The notes under the pieces: model-generated
What the model was told of the DNA's origin: nothing
Databases searched by the model: none
What the model saw: only the letters and a program-made list of their open reading frames with translations
From: Cyclobacteriaceae bacterium
Lineage (GTDB): Bacteria > Bacteroidota > Bacteroidia > Cytophagales > Cyclobacteriaceae
NCBI GenBank assembly: GCA_016787565.1
Contig: JAEUUG010000013.1
Coordinates: 186,001-250,000, forward strand
Length of the DNA: 64,000 bases
Reading direction: 5' to 3'
Shown: positions 54,920 to 64,000 of the stretch, in pieces
How the letters are laid out: each line of letters opens with the position of its first letter
Numbering within the stretch: position 1 is the first letter of the stretch
Translations under genes and position numbers: made by a program

Positions 54920-55480
54920 ATGAATCAGCAAACTGTAACTCCGAAACGCTCATTGACAAAAGAAACAGAAGACTTGTTGAACAAGCAAATTGTAATGGAG
55001 GGAAAATCTTCTGCTGCCTACCTTTCCATGGCATCCTGGTGCGAAACACAAGGCTTTGAGGTTTCCGCACAGTTTTTATACACGCATTCGGAAGAAGAAC
55101 GAATGCACATGCTAAAGCTCTTTCGCTACATCAATGCTGCCGGAGGGCACGCTCTTCAACCTGAGATTTCGAATATCAAACAACAATTCACAAGCCTCCG
55201 TGAAGTCTTTGAAATGGTTTTGCATCATGAACTTGAAGTAACAAAATCCATCAATAGCATTGTTGATCACTGCTTTCAGATCAAAGACTTTGCAACATTT
55301 AATTTCCTGCAATGGTTTGTAATGGAACAACGCGAAGAAGAAACACTTGCCCGCAGGGCCGTTGAGATTTTTAATCTGATTGGCGAAGAAGGCGTTGGGC
55401 TTTGGATGATTGATCAGGAGATCGGAAAACTGGAAGCGTACGCTGCAAAAGTATCCGGAGGATTGAATGCAAAATCCTAA
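54920..55480 (+). CDS. ftnA: ferritin
   Basis: A 186-residue non-heme ferritin storing iron in 24-subunit shells. The four-helix bundle holds the ferroxidase ligands: Glu in NKQIVMEGKSSAAYLSMASWCE, the pair in HSEEERMHMLKLF and Glu residues in WFVMEQREEETLARR. The first 12 residues are an extra, basic N-terminal stretch. It matches FtnA in length. Its stop overlaps the convergent Nudix gene by 4 bases. Confidence 0.94.
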   Translation: MNQQTVTPKRSLTKETEDLLNKQIVMEGKSSAAYLSMASWCETQGFEVSAQFLYTHSEEERMHMLKLFRYINAAGGHALQPEISNIKQQFTSLREVFEMVLHHELEVTKSINSIVDHCFQIKDFATFNFLQWFVMEQREEETLARRAVEIFNLIGEEGVGLWMIDQEIGKLEAYAAKVSGGLNAKS

Positions 55481-56121
55481 CTAGGTGATTCTGAAATTGA
55501 CTTCAGTACCATTCTGAACTCATTCAGCATCATGGCTGTTGCCCCCCAGACAATTTCATTTTCAAATTCAAAATGAGGTGCCTTCATGCGGTACAGCCCT
55601 GCAGCTAAAATCTCCTTTTCGCGGATGGCATCTTCGCGAAGTAAGCGGTCAACATCTCCGCTCAGAATTTTTGCCACTTCTTTTGAATCCGGAATAAAAA
55701 GCGGTGCATGTTTCAACACACCCACTACCGGAGTAACAAGGAAGTTGCTGGGTATAACAAAAAAATCACTGAGCGTTCCCAGCACATGAACCTCAGTAGC
55801 CTGTACCCCAATCTCTTCCTCCCCTTCGCGTAAAGCGGTCTGCACAGGATTCTCACCGAATTCTGCTTTCCCTCCTGGAAAACTGATCTGACCACTGTGT
55901 GCCCCTAAGTATTCAGGCCTTTTTATCAATGGAAATTTTAGCGCACCTTCGTCCTCATACAAAAGTATCAGCACACTGCCGGGCTTAGGCGCAATTTTAT
56001 GTTCAAATTTAGGAAGTACATTTCCAACCGGTGTTGCCCGTAATGGTTCGTGTGCCACACGCCCTGGCAAGGGCTCCCTCAGGCGGGCTAAAAGTTTTTC
56101 AATGATCGCGTCAAAAGACAT
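55477..56121 (-). CDS. Nudix hydrolase, CoA pyrophosphatase type
   Basis: A 214-residue hydrolase. The Nudix box GGKAEFGENPVQTALREGEEEIG is preceded by the CoA-specific motif LIKRPEYLGAHSGQISFPGG (UPF0035), so it probably cleaves coenzyme A or its derivatives to phosphopantetheine and ADP. The family is cytosolic and metal-dependent. The 3' end has a degenerate look-alike at 54697-54846. It overlaps ferritin by 4 bases and lies 1 base behind the TPR gene. Confidence 0.9.
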   Translation of the reverse strand: MSFDAIIEKLLARLREPLPGRVAHEPLRATPVGNVLPKFEHKIAPKPGSVLILLYEDEGALKFPLIKRPEYLGAHSGQISFPGGKAEFGENPVQTALREGEEEIGVQATEVHVLGTLSDFFVIPSNFLVTPVVGVLKHAPLFIPDSKEVAKILSGDVDRLLREDAIREKEILAAGLYRMKAPHFEFENEIVWGATAMMLNEFRMVLKSISESPS

Positions 56122-56122
56122 A

Positions 56123-57127
56123 TCATTTACACGGGTTCATGCTCGGTTTACCACCTTCATGGTGTTCAATAGATTTCTGATAAGCTTTGCAGGCCTTATC
56201 CCATTCTTTTAATTGAAGATAAGCCTCTGTTCTATACAAATGTATCTTATCAATATAAGGGTCCATGGAAGCTGCTTGCTCCAGCAACCGGATTGCATTT
56301 TTTGCATCATTTACTTTGAGGTAAAAGATTCCTTTGTTGCGATACGCCCAACTGTTATACGGATCACTACTGATGCTCTCATTAATGTCAGCAAGTCCTT
56401 TTTGATATTCATTCGTCATGAGGTATAGAAAGCCTCGATTGTTAAGGAAATATGGATCATGTGGATTTTTTAGTAAGGCTTTCGAAATCCAGTTATAAGC
56501 TTGCTCATAATTTCCTAAATCTGCTTCGATCATAGCCAACACATTAAATGCATTGGGCTCATCCGGTTTAATTTCGAGCGACTTATTGATGTATATTCTG
56601 GCATTTTCATAATCACGTTGGTAGTAATACGCGGTGCCCAGGTTTACCAATAGCTCATGGTTTTGGCTATCGCGCAGCAACGCTTCCTGAAAAGAGAGAA
56701 TCCCATCATCGAACTTTCTAAGCCTGGTTAATACCAGGCCTTTTGTAAAAAACAAGGTCGCTGTATCAGGTTTTATGCTGGCAATATGTTCGAGGTCTTT
56801 CAACGCACTGTACAATTCATTTAGTTCATACAAGGCGTTAGCCCGATTAAAGTATGTGGGCAGAAAGTCAGGCTTGCATTCAATGGCTTTGCTATATTGC
56901 GTTACCGCCTCAGCATATTTCCGCTCACTGTAATAAACAGTGCCCAGGTTGTTCAAAGCATCAACGAAACAGGAATCCAGCTTCAGCGCTTCCCGGAAAT
57001 ATTGTGAAGCTTCGGCATAGTTGCTCTTTTTAACCATGTCATTGCCTTGTATCAAATAGCGCTGCAACCGTGTTTCTGTACTGACTGCGCAGGAAAAAAA
57101 CACAACAAAAAATAACGCTCTAGCCAT
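56123..57127 (-). CDS. TPR repeat lipoprotein
   Basis: A 334-residue protein of about nine consecutive tetratricopeptide repeats (YAEASQYFREALKLDSCFVDALNNLGTVYY and so on), following a short signal with a FFSC lipobox (cysteine near residue 13). TPR lipoproteins act as scaffolds at the periplasmic face of a membrane. The ATG at 57127 is preferred; ATGs at 57181 and 57199 are in frame, but a near-consensus -7 element (GACTTTTG, 57184-57191) overlaps them. Divergent from the DUF3592 gene. Confidence 0.82.
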   Translation of the reverse strand: MARALFFVVFFSCAVSTETRLQRYLIQGNDMVKKSNYAEASQYFREALKLDSCFVDALNNLGTVYYSERKYAEAVTQYSKAIECKPDFLPTYFNRANALYELNELYSALKDLEHIASIKPDTATLFFTKGLVLTRLRKFDDGILSFQEALLRDSQNHELLVNLGTAYYYQRDYENARIYINKSLEIKPDEPNAFNVLAMIEADLGNYEQAYNWISKALLKNPHDPYFLNNRGFLYLMTNEYQKGLADINESISSDPYNSWAYRNKGIFYLKVNDAKNAIRLLEQAASMDPYIDKIHLYRTEAYLQLKEWDKACKAYQKSIEHHEGGKPSMNPCK

Positions 57128-57197
57128 AACCTTTTTAAACCCGATAGCACGGTAAATGTTCGTAGTCTTCCGTAAATTCATATCAAAAGTCACCCTC

Positions 57198-57968
57198 ATG
57201 TCATTGAACAGCGAAGCTAAACAAGAAGTGGAAAGATTGCTCCTGTCGGGTAAAAAAATGCAGGCAATAAAATACACAAGTGATACTTTTCACGTGTCAC
57301 TGGCTGATGCACAAAAACTGGTTGAGGTTGTAGAGATTGAAATCAAGGGAAATCGATACGGGCATGCTTCATTAGACGAACCTACCCAACATGAGGTTAT
57401 TCGTCTGCTGGAGCAAAATAAAAAAATTGAAGCAATTAAGTTGGTCAAGGAAAGGAAGGATGTAGGACTTAAGCGCAGCCTTGAACTAGTAGAGGAAATC
57501 CAACGAGGACTCAATCCATTTTTTGTTCTGAGCAATCCCAGCGGCAATCGTATTGCTGGCAAAGCTTTAAAAACAGTAGGACTTTTTCTTGGACTTGTAG
57601 GCGCGATTTTGGTGATCATTTCCGGGACCTTGTATTACAATCAACAAAGCTTACTTTCAAAAAGTGAGCAGACAGAAGGTGTGGTCGTTGACATTGTTCC
57701 GCATGAAGTTGGTGGGGGCACATACGCACCCATTATTGGTTACACATGGAAAGGAACAGCGTTTCGCTATAGCAGCACGCTCTATTCCAGTCCTCCAGCC
57801 TATGAAATTGGAGAAACCGTCATCGTTTACGTGAATACAGAAAATCCAGGAGAAGTTGTTGTTAATACATTTTCCGAACGGTGGTTAGGGATAGTCGTGC
57901 TAAGTGTTCTCGGTCTTTTATTCGGATTCTTTGCACTAATTGCCTTTTTTAGCAGTCGCAAATTTTGA
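57198..57968 (+). CDS. DUF3592 domain-containing membrane protein
   Basis: A 256-residue protein. The N-terminal 110 residues have two similar helical units (MQAIKYTSDTFHVSLADAQKLVEVV and IEAIKLVKERKDVGLKRSLELVEEI), like the L7/L12 C-terminal type motif. A transmembrane helix (VGLFLGLVGAILVIISGTLYY), a DUF3592 domain (EGVVVDIVPHEVGGGTYAPIIGYTWKGTAFR, then YVNTENPGEVVVNTF) and a final helix follow. An open frame exists upstream from 57156, but the ATG at 57198 is the better start. Confidence 0.78.
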   Translation: MSLNSEAKQEVERLLLSGKKMQAIKYTSDTFHVSLADAQKLVEVVEIEIKGNRYGHASLDEPTQHEVIRLLEQNKKIEAIKLVKERKDVGLKRSLELVEEIQRGLNPFFVLSNPSGNRIAGKALKTVGLFLGLVGAILVIISGTLYYNQQSLLSKSEQTEGVVVDIVPHEVGGGTYAPIIGYTWKGTAFRYSSTLYSSPPAYEIGETVIVYVNTENPGEVVVNTFSERWLGIVVLSVLGLLFGFFALIAFFSSRKF

Positions 57969-58007
57969 GATGTTCAAACTATTTGATTTCTTGCGTCACC
58001 TTTAAAG

Positions 58008-58085
58008 ATGAATAAAGCAAAAAACATAAACATCCATCACCACCATCATGTTAACTGCACGGTGTGTGGCTTGTCTATGTTTTAA
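58008..58085 (+). CDS. hisL: his operon leader peptide (five consecutive His codons)
   Basis: A 25-residue reading frame, MNKAKNINI-HHHHH-VNCTVCGLSMF. The five histidine codons run from 58035 to 58049. It lies 26 bases upstream of an intrinsic terminator and 92 bases upstream of hisG. When charged His-tRNA is scarce the ribosome stalls on these codons and the terminator would fail to form, which allows transcription of the operon. The run of His codons in this place is too specific to be chance. Confidence 0.9.
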   Translation: MNKAKNINIHHHHHVNCTVCGLSMF

Positions 58086-58110
58086 ATTCACGATAAAAGA
58101 ATTTTAAAAG

Positions 58111-58141
58111 GCTCGTCACACTGTGGCGAGCTTTTTTTTTG
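58111..58141 (+). terminator. his operon attenuator terminator
   Basis: Stem of 8-9 bp (GCTCGTCA/TGGCGAGC, 58111-58118 and 58124-58131, one G-U) followed by nine to ten Ts. It lies between the leader peptide and hisG. An alternative pairing of GTGTG (58062-58066) with CACAC (58117-58121) could act as antiterminator, though it is short. Confidence 0.9.
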
Positions 58142-58176
58142 ATGCTGTATTTATAAACTTATTCGGAACAGATTAT

Positions 58177-59037
58177 ATGAACACACTCTTGCGGATTGCT
58201 ATCCAAAAATCCGGACGCCTTCAGGAAGGCTCTCTTGAAATCCTAAAAGAAAGCGGTCTCTCCTTCAGCAACGGGAAAGATCAATTAAAAACACAAGCCA
58301 GAAATTTTCCGGTAGAGGTACTTTTTCTTCGTGATGACGATATTCCGCAATATGTTGAAGACAGCGTTGCGGATGTTGGCATCGTGGGCGAAAATGTGGT
58401 GGCGGAAAAACAAAAGAACATCCAGATCATTAAGCGCCTTGATTTTGCCAAGTGCAGATTATCGATTGCTGTACCGCGATCTGAACAATACACAGGCGTG
58501 GAGTGGTTAGAGGGAAAAAATATTGCCACCTCCTACCCCAACATTCTAGCCTCGTTTTTGAAAAAAAATAATATCACAGCAGGCATCCACGAGATCAGCG
58601 GATCGGTAGAAATCGCGCCCGGTATTGGACTAGCTGATGCCATTTGCGACCTGGTCAGCACCGGGAGCACCTTGTTGAGCAATGGTCTGAAAGAAGTTGA
58701 GTCCGTGATGCAATCAGAGGCCGTGATCGTTGCGAACCCTGTGCTTGGTCCTGAGAAAAAAATTCTCTTCGACAAACTGCTATTCCGTATTGAATCAGTA
58801 TTAAAGGCAAAGAACAGCAAGTACATCTTACTGAATTGTCCAAATGAAGCCATCAGTAAAATCACTTCAGTAATTCCCGGCATGAAGAGTCCAACAATCA
58901 TTCCGCTGGCGCGGGAAGGCTGGAGCTCCTTGCATTCTGTAGTCGATGAAAATGACTTCTGGGAAAGAATCGATCAACTTCGGGCCTTTGGTGCTGAGGG
59001 TATTTTGGTCATCCCGATTCAAAAAATGATTGTTTAA
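58177..59037 (+). CDS. hisG: ATP phosphoribosyltransferase, long form
   Basis: A 286-residue enzyme joining ATP and PRPP, the first committed step of histidine synthesis. Family parts are LRIAIQKSGRLQEGSLEIL, DVGIVGENVV, EISGSVEIAPGIGLADAICDLVSTGSTL and a C-terminal ACT-like regulatory domain (from about residue 215). The length fits the homohexameric, HisZ-independent type with feedback inhibition. Start at 58177 is set by MNTLLRIAIQ; an ORF could be read from upstream through the terminator but that is not a gene start. Confidence 0.96.
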   Translation: MNTLLRIAIQKSGRLQEGSLEILKESGLSFSNGKDQLKTQARNFPVEVLFLRDDDIPQYVEDSVADVGIVGENVVAEKQKNIQIIKRLDFAKCRLSIAVPRSEQYTGVEWLEGKNIATSYPNILASFLKKNNITAGIHEISGSVEIAPGIGLADAICDLVSTGSTLLSNGLKEVESVMQSEAVIVANPVLGPEKKILFDKLLFRIESVLKAKNSKYILLNCPNEAISKITSVIPGMKSPTIIPLAREGWSSLHSVVDENDFWERIDQLRAFGAEGILVIPIQKMIV

Positions 59038-59048
59038 CATACTAAACG

Positions 59049-60335
59049 ATGAGAATTTACAATAATCCATTACCCGATACCTGGAAAGAACTGTCACAGC
59101 GTCCACAACTGGAACTGGAGTTTCTGGAAAGTTCTGTTCGCAACGTGTTGAATCGTGTAAAAAAATCAGGCGATCATGCGCTGCGCGAACTCACACTTCA
59201 GTTTGATAAAGTATCCATCGAAAATTTCCTCGTCAGCGAAAAGGAAATACAGGATGCAGGAAATAATCTTGCTGAGTCCTTGAAGAATGCCATCCGCACA
59301 GCAGCATCCAATATTGAAAAATTTCATGCAGCACAAAAGCGCGAGGTGCTCACAATAGAAACGATGCCTGGTGTAACCTGCTGGCGCAAAGGTGTACCCA
59401 TTGATAAGGTAGGTATTTACATTCCTGGAGGAACAGCTCCGCTTTTCTCTACTGTGCTTATGCTCGGAGTACCGGCAAAGCTTGCCGGTTGTCGTGAAAT
59501 TGTATTGTGTTCTCCTCCCGATACTTCGGGAAAAATAAATCCGGCAATCTTGTTCGCAGCCAACCTGGTGGGCATCACCAAAATAGTTAAAGCCGGAGGC
59601 GCACAGGCTATTGCCGCCATGGCCTTTGGCACAGAAAGCATTCCGCAGGTTTATAAAATTTTCGGACCGGGAAATCAATATGTAACCAAAGCCAAACAGC
59701 TGGTAATGGAAGAAGGTTTAGCCATTGATATGCCGGCAGGTCCTTCCGAAGTTTTAGTGTTGGCCGATGAAACTGCTAATCCAGCGTTCATTGCTGCCGA
59801 TCTGCTCTCGCAGGCTGAACATGGAGAAGATAGCCAGGTAATTTTGGTACTCAACAACGAAGCACTTGTTGCTCCTGTTCAAAATGAAATTGAACGTCAG
59901 CTGAGTATACTGCCCCGAAAAGCTATCGCTGAAAAGTCATTGGCGCATAGCCGGATTATTATTCTCAACAATGAAAAAGATGTCCTGGCGTTCATCAATG
60001 AATATGCACCCGAACACCTCATCATCAATACGAAAGATCCACTAGCATTATCAGCCCAGGTTATTAATGCGGGCTCCGTATTCCTGGGAAATTATTCACC
60101 GGAAGCCATAGGTGATTATGCCTCCGGAACGAATCACACGCTGCCCACCAATGGATACGCGAAAGCCTTTGCCGGAGTATCGCTGGAGAGTTTCTTGAAG
60201 TACATAACCTTTCAACAAGTAACGGAAGCCGGGCTGCGCACACTTGGACCTGTTGTAGAAGAAATGGCGGAGGCAGAACAATTAGTAGGGCACAAAAGAG
60301 CCGTGAGCATTCGGTTAAACAATCAATTAAATTGA
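59049..60335 (+). CDS. hisD: histidinol dehydrogenase
   Basis: A 428-residue NAD-dependent enzyme for the last two oxidations to histidine. Motifs: WRKGVPIDKVGIYIPGGTAPLFSTVLML, GPGNQYVTKAKQLV, ADLLSQAEHGEDSQ with zinc-binding residues, and EHLIINTKD, SPEAIGDYASGTNHTLPT. It is 11 bases behind hisG; its stop is followed within 12 bases by hisC. Confidence 0.97.
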   Translation: MRIYNNPLPDTWKELSQRPQLELEFLESSVRNVLNRVKKSGDHALRELTLQFDKVSIENFLVSEKEIQDAGNNLAESLKNAIRTAASNIEKFHAAQKREVLTIETMPGVTCWRKGVPIDKVGIYIPGGTAPLFSTVLMLGVPAKLAGCREIVLCSPPDTSGKINPAILFAANLVGITKIVKAGGAQAIAAMAFGTESIPQVYKIFGPGNQYVTKAKQLVMEEGLAIDMPAGPSEVLVLADETANPAFIAADLLSQAEHGEDSQVILVLNNEALVAPVQNEIERQLSILPRKAIAEKSLAHSRIIILNNEKDVLAFINEYAPEHLIINTKDPLALSAQVINAGSVFLGNYSPEAIGDYASGTNHTLPTNGYAKAFAGVSLESFLKYITFQQVTEAGLRTLGPVVEEMAEAEQLVGHKRAVSIRLNNQLN

Positions 60336-60346
60336 AGCTGTATTGT

Positions 60347-61396
60347 ATGATGGCGAGTAACCCATTTGATATCAATGCGCTGGTGCGCAAAAACATACTG
60401 CAGATGAAGCCCTATTCCTCAGCGCGCGATGAGTTTAAAGGCGAAGCTGAAATTTTTCTGGATGCCAACGAAAACCCATACCCTACCCCCTACCATCGCT
60501 ATCCGGATCCTTTGCAGGGAAAAGTAAAAGAAAAACTCGCACAACTGAAAGGTGTTAAGCCTTCGCAAATCTTTTTGGGAAACGGAAGTGATGAGGCCAT
60601 TGATTTACTGATTCGGGCATTTTGCGAGCCGCATCGGGATTCCATTCTCATAACGGAACCCACTTATGGCATGTATGCTGTATGTGCAGAAGTGAATGCA
60701 GTACGCATACAAAGTGTCTTACTATCAGAAGAAACTTTTGATATTGATCTGAATTCGTTTCCGGAAAAATTTCACGAGACGACTAAACTCATTTTTTTAT
60801 GTAGTCCGAACAACCCTACTGCCAATCTTTTGAGCCCTGAAAAAATAATCGATATTTTGAGTCGATTTCAGGGCCTGGTGGTTGTTGACGAGGCGTACAT
60901 TGATTTCGCGAAAAGCAAAAGCTTCATTTCCGAACTTGATGGCTATCCAAACCTGGTAGTGCTGCAAACATTTTCAAAAGCATGGGGACTTGCCGGCTTA
61001 CGTTTAGGGATGTGCTTTGCGTCTGAAGCAATAATTTCTGTTCTGAATAAAATCAAATACCCGTATAACGTAAATATCCAAACACAAGAACTTGCGCTGG
61101 AAGCGCTCGAGCATGTTGATAGAAAAAATAACTGGGTTACCGAAATTATTGAAGAGCGGAAAAATCTTACCGAGGCATTAGCAGCACTTCCTGTTGTAAA
61201 AAAAATATTTCCCTCTGATGGGAATTTTCTATTGGTACGTGTACAAAATGCCCCGGAAACATACCAATACTTAATGAACAACAATATCATTGTACGCGAC
61301 CGATCAAAAGTTGCACTGTGCAACAACTGTATTCGCATCACGATTGGCACTCCGGAAGAAAACAGAAAACTCATTCAAGCACTAAAACAACTATGA
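60347..61396 (+). CDS. hisC: histidinol-phosphate aminotransferase
   Basis: A 349-residue PLP aminotransferase. Motifs are [35 protein letters not shown], the PLP-lysine segment [14 protein letters not shown] and [19 protein letters not shown]. The ATG at 60347 was chosen over a TTG at 60332 that overlaps the hisD stop; another ATG follows directly at 60350. It overlaps hisB by 4 bases (ATGA). Confidence 0.96.
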   Translation: MMASNPFDINALVRKNILQMKPYSSARDEFKGEAEIFLDANENPYPTPYHRYPDPLQGKVKEKLAQLKGVKPSQIFLGNGSDEAIDLLIRAFCEPHRDSILITEPTYGMYAVCAEVNAVRIQSVLLSEETFDIDLNSFPEKFHETTKLIFLCSPNNPTANLLSPEKIIDILSRFQGLVVVDEAYIDFAKSKSFISELDGYPNLVVLQTFSKAWGLAGLRLGMCFASEAIISVLNKIKYPYNVNIQTQELALEALEHVDRKNNWVTEIIEERKNLTEALAALPVVKKIFPSDGNFLLVRVQNAPETYQYLMNNNIIVRDRSKVALCNNCIRITIGTPEENRKLIQALKQL

Positions 61397-62508
61397 AAAA
61401 AGTACTTTTCATTGACCGAGATGGCTGCCTTATTCTGGAACCCCCGGATGAACAAATTGACAGTCTGGAGAAATTGGAATTTTATCCGGGTGTTTTTAAC
61501 GGATTGGGCCGGATTGCCCGCGAAACAGATTTTGAATTGGTCATGGTCACGAACCAGGATGGATTGGGAACGTCCAGCTTTCCGGAAGAAAATTTTTGGC
61601 CGGCTCACAACAAACTTCTCAAAGCACTCGAAAACGAAGGTATACGCTTCTCGAAAATTTATATCGATAAATCCTTCCCCCATGAAAACAAACCGACTCG
61701 CAAGCCTGGCATCGGTATGCTGACAGAGTTCTTGACAGATCAATATGATCTTAAGCATTCATTTGTTATTGGTGATCGTATTACAGATATAGAACTCGCG
61801 AAAAACCTTGGCGCAAAAGGTATACTTTTAAATGACGGAAGTCTTGTTGAGCAGTTGAAGAAAAAGGAACTTCTTCAACACTGCGCTTGCACGACTACTG
61901 CCTGGAGTGACGTTTACGAAATGGTTGCTAATCCAAATCGAACTGCAACCGTGGCGCGCAACACAAAAGAAACAGCGATTAACATTACCATCAACCTGGA
62001 TGGCCAGGGGAATTCGAAAGTAAACACCGGTCTTGCATTCTTTGATCACATGCTCGATCAACTTTCGCGTCATGGAAACATTGATGTGTCGATTGAAACG
62101 AAAGGAGATCTTCACATCGATGAGCATCACACCATCGAAGACACAGCCCTGGCATTAGGTGAAGCTTTTTTAAAAGCACTGGGCGACAAACGTGGCATTG
62201 AACGCTATGGCTTTTGTTTGCCCATGGATGACTGCCTCGCGCAAGTTGCTATTGATTTTGGTGGAAGACCCTGGCTCGTTTGGGAGGCTGACTTCAAACG
62301 TGAAAAAATAGGTGAGATGCCTACAGAAATGTTCTTTCATTTTTTTAAATCATTTTCAGACGCAGCCAAATGCAACCTAAACATTAAAGCAGAAGGAACG
62401 AACGAGCATCATAAAATAGAAGCTATCTTCAAAGCATTTGCAAAGGCTATAAAAATGGCGGTGAAAAAAGAAGGGAATCAACTACCCAGTACAAAGGGAA
62501 TGTTATGA
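61393..62508 (+). CDS. hisB: bifunctional histidinol-phosphatase / imidazoleglycerol-phosphate dehydratase
   Basis: A 371-residue two-domain enzyme. Residues 1-165 are a HAD phosphatase ([45 protein letters not shown]), and residues 175-371 the dehydratase ([51 protein letters not shown]). The fusion is known from enterobacteria and Bacteroidota. The first residue is set by the ATGA overlap with hisC. Confidence 0.96.
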   Translation: MKKVLFIDRDGCLILEPPDEQIDSLEKLEFYPGVFNGLGRIARETDFELVMVTNQDGLGTSSFPEENFWPAHNKLLKALENEGIRFSKIYIDKSFPHENKPTRKPGIGMLTEFLTDQYDLKHSFVIGDRITDIELAKNLGAKGILLNDGSLVEQLKKKELLQHCACTTTAWSDVYEMVANPNRTATVARNTKETAINITINLDGQGNSKVNTGLAFFDHMLDQLSRHGNIDVSIETKGDLHIDEHHTIEDTALALGEAFLKALGDKRGIERYGFCLPMDDCLAQVAIDFGGRPWLVWEADFKREKIGEMPTEMFFHFFKSFSDAAKCNLNIKAEGTNEHHKIEAIFKAFAKAIKMAVKKEGNQLPSTKGML

Positions 62509-62570
62509 GAAGAAATCACCATATTATAGTAGGAGCCAACCTTCACAACTTGTAGTTCATAAATTAAAAT

Positions 62571-63155
62571 ATGAAACTCGCTATCATTAAATACAATGCA
62601 GGCAATATCCAATCCGTTTCTTTTGCTTTGGAGCGGCTAGGCGTTGATTTCTCCATAACAGATCATCCGGAAGAAATACGCGCTGCAGACAAAGTAATTT
62701 TTCCGGGCGTAGGCGAGGCCAGCACAACCATGCGATACCTCCGGGATAAAAAACTGGATCAGGTCATCATCAGCCTGAAACAACCCGTGTTGGGAATTTG
62801 TCTTGGCATGCAACTGATGTGCCGCTACTCCGAAGAAAATAATACCGATTGCCTCGGAATCTTTAACGAAACAGTTAAACGATTTGTACCCCTGGGCGAT
62901 ATGAAAGTTCCGCACATGGGCTGGAATAATCTCACGCTAACCAATGGATGGCTTGATCCCGCAATTGAAAATCAATACGCCTATTTTGTGCACAGCTACT
63001 ACGTTCCGGTAAACTCAACAACAATGGCCATTACCGAATACATGCATCCTTTCAGTGCGGCCATACATCAGCAGAATTTCTATGCTGTTCAATTTCACCC
63101 GGAGAAATCGGCTCAAACAGGTAACTTAGTTTTAAAAAGTTTTTTAACCGTATAA
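62571..63155 (+). CDS. hisH: imidazole glycerol phosphate synthase, glutaminase subunit
   Basis: A 194-residue class I glutamine amidotransferase giving ammonia to HisF. The catalytic cysteine is in LGICLGMQLM, the histidine and glutamate in QFHPEKS, and the oxyanion region in FPGVGEAS. It lies 62 bases behind hisB. Confidence 0.96.
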   Translation: MKLAIIKYNAGNIQSVSFALERLGVDFSITDHPEEIRAADKVIFPGVGEASTTMRYLRDKKLDQVIISLKQPVLGICLGMQLMCRYSEENNTDCLGIFNETVKRFVPLGDMKVPHMGWNNLTLTNGWLDPAIENQYAYFVHSYYVPVNSTTMAITEYMHPFSAAIHQQNFYAVQFHPEKSAQTGNLVLKSFLTV

Positions 63156-63177
63156 TATCAACAAGTCATTGAATACC

Positions 63178-63894
63178 ATGAGAATCATTCCCGCGATCGA
63201 TATTATTGACGGCAAATGCGTGAGGCTTACACAAGGTGACTACAACCAGAAAAAAATCTATAACAAAAACCCGTTGGATGTAGCCCGTCAATTTGAAGAT
63301 GCCGATCTGGAATTTATACACCTGGTTGATTTGGATGGAGCCAAACAGGGCAAGGTTGTAAACTGGAAAGTCATTGAAGATATTCAGGGAAAAACATCGT
63401 TGAAAGTAGATTTTGGTGGTGGCGTAAAATCTACAGAAGACCTCGAGCGTTTGTTGGAGTTGGATATTAATCAGGTCAACATCGGAAGCATGGCCGTAAA
63501 AGAACCTGAAAAATTCATTGCCTGGATGAAGACCTATCATGCCGAGAACTTTATTTTAAGTGCCGATGTACGCGATGAAAAAGTTATGATCCATGGCTGG
63601 CAAGAGCAAACTCCGTTAGATCTGTACACGTTTGTCGGACAGTTCGCAACTGCAGGGTTGCAGTACATTGCCTGTACCGACATCAGTACCGATGGCATGT
63701 TGAGCGGACCTAACCTGGGATTATACAAAAAGCTGAAGAAGCGTTTCCCGGAATTGAAAATTATTGCCAGTGGTGGTGTAAGCTCTGTGGATGATTTAAA
63801 GGAACTGCAGTATATTAAAGTAGATGGCGTTATCGTTGGCAAAGCGTATTACGAAGGAAAGATTTCATTGAACGATCTGAAAAATGTTAACTAA
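63178..63894 (+). CDS. hisA: phosphoribosylformimino-5-aminoimidazole carboxamide ribotide isomerase
   Basis: A 238-residue (beta-alpha)8 barrel isomerase. The two catalytic aspartates are in [20 protein letters not shown] and [14 protein letters not shown]; phosphate sites are DFGGGVKS and [11 protein letters not shown]. The ATG at 63178 is preferred to a TTG three codons upstream. It overlaps hisF by 11 bases. Confidence 0.96.
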   Translation: MRIIPAIDIIDGKCVRLTQGDYNQKKIYNKNPLDVARQFEDADLEFIHLVDLDGAKQGKVVNWKVIEDIQGKTSLKVDFGGGVKSTEDLERLLELDINQVNIGSMAVKEPEKFIAWMKTYHAENFILSADVRDEKVMIHGWQEQTPLDLYTFVGQFATAGLQYIACTDISTDGMLSGPNLGLYKKLKKRFPELKIIASGGVSSVDDLKELQYIKVDGVIVGKAYYEGKISLNDLKNVN

Positions 63895-64000
63895 ACGCAT
63901 CATTCCCTGTCTGGATATTAAAGATGGTCGCACCGTTAAAGGAGTGAACTTTATCGATATCCGCGATGCAGGAGATCCTGTTGAACTGGCTTCCTTATAT
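63884..64000 (+). CDS. hisF: imidazole glycerol phosphate synthase, cyclase subunit (partial, cut by window end)
   Basis: The first 39 codons of his[21 protein letters not shown], then [19 protein letters not shown]. The catalytic aspartate in CLDIKDGR and the GDPVELA stretch identify it. The gene continues beyond base 64000. It overlaps hisA by 11 bases, as usual in this operon. Confidence 0.93.
   Translation, partial: MLTKRIIPCLDIKDGRTVKGVNFIDIRDAGDPVELASLY

Noticed and set aside
58035-58049. Five His codons as an engineered tag
   Set aside because: The position before a terminator and the hisG gene makes a natural leader peptide the clear explanation.
59166-59678. A 170-codon frame antisense to hisD
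   Set aside because: hisD is conserved throughout and the antisense frame has no domain or signal of its own.

Overview
The window is a 64 kb piece of chromosome from a member of the Bacteroidota, most likely a Cytophagales-type gliding or marine/soil bacterium. The grounds are a SusC/SusD pair, type IX secretion C-terminal sorting domains on two secreted proteins, a gliding-motility-associated C-terminal domain protein followed by a PorP/SprF protein, the absence of clear Shine-Dalgarno sequences, and several matches to the Bacteroidota -7 promoter element TAnnTTTG. No phage, insertion sequence or CRISPR array was seen. Genus cannot be named from the sequence alone.

Layout. 0.1-6 kb: a methyltransferase, a possible START-like protein, a gamma-glutamyltransferase-like enzyme with a small exported partner, and a secreted CotH-like protein. 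6-15 kb: a SusC/SusD outer-membrane uptake locus whose only degradative enzyme is an M43 metallopeptidase, with three further lipoproteins; this looks like a peptide or protein utilisation locus rather than a glycan one. 15-23 kb: an atypical pyruvate kinase, a CHAD protein, an acetyltransferase-like protein, an AI-2E family membrane protein and the msrB-cysE-cysM cysteine/methionine-repair group. 23-36 kb: a lysine-rich 34-residue microprotein, a DUF2339/DUF3999-like membrane pair, a two-thioredoxin-domain lipoprotein, a GMC oxidoreductase with a ferredoxin-like cysteine cluster, an S9 peptidase, a composite palindromic element, a TerB-like protein, a TolB-like propeller and an acyl-CoA ligase.

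36.1-36.7 kb holds the strangest feature: three tandem tRNA-like RNAs on the minus strand. They keep a 7-bp acceptor stem, D and T arms and a 5-bp anticodon stem, but have anomalous anticodon loops and variable arms of 46-75 nt. Stem changes between copies are compensated, and a terminator follows. Next come an Lrp/AsnC regulator and a complete SUF iron-sulfur cluster operon (sufB-C-D-S-E, a DUF59 protein, a bacilliredoxin) with a palindrome over its predicted transcription start.

43.5-58 kb: a Na+/H+ antiporter, APS reductase and a sugar-nucleotide-type epimerase, the gliding/T9SS pair, PTPS-folE, a MarR regulator, an aconitase with an 82-residue histone-H1-like Lys/Ala/Val tail, a GNAT protein, a ferritin, a Nudix CoA pyrophosphatase with a possible decayed fragment of its 3' end nearby, a TPR lipoprotein and a DUF3592 protein. 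58.0-64 kb: the histidine operon hisG-D-C-B-H-A-F (hisF cut by the window edge), preceded by a 25-codon leader peptide with five consecutive His codons and an intrinsic terminator, that is, a classic attenuator.

A recurring theme is sulfur and iron-sulfur metabolism (cysM, cysE, cysH, msrB, SUF, bacilliredoxin, aconitase, ferritin).
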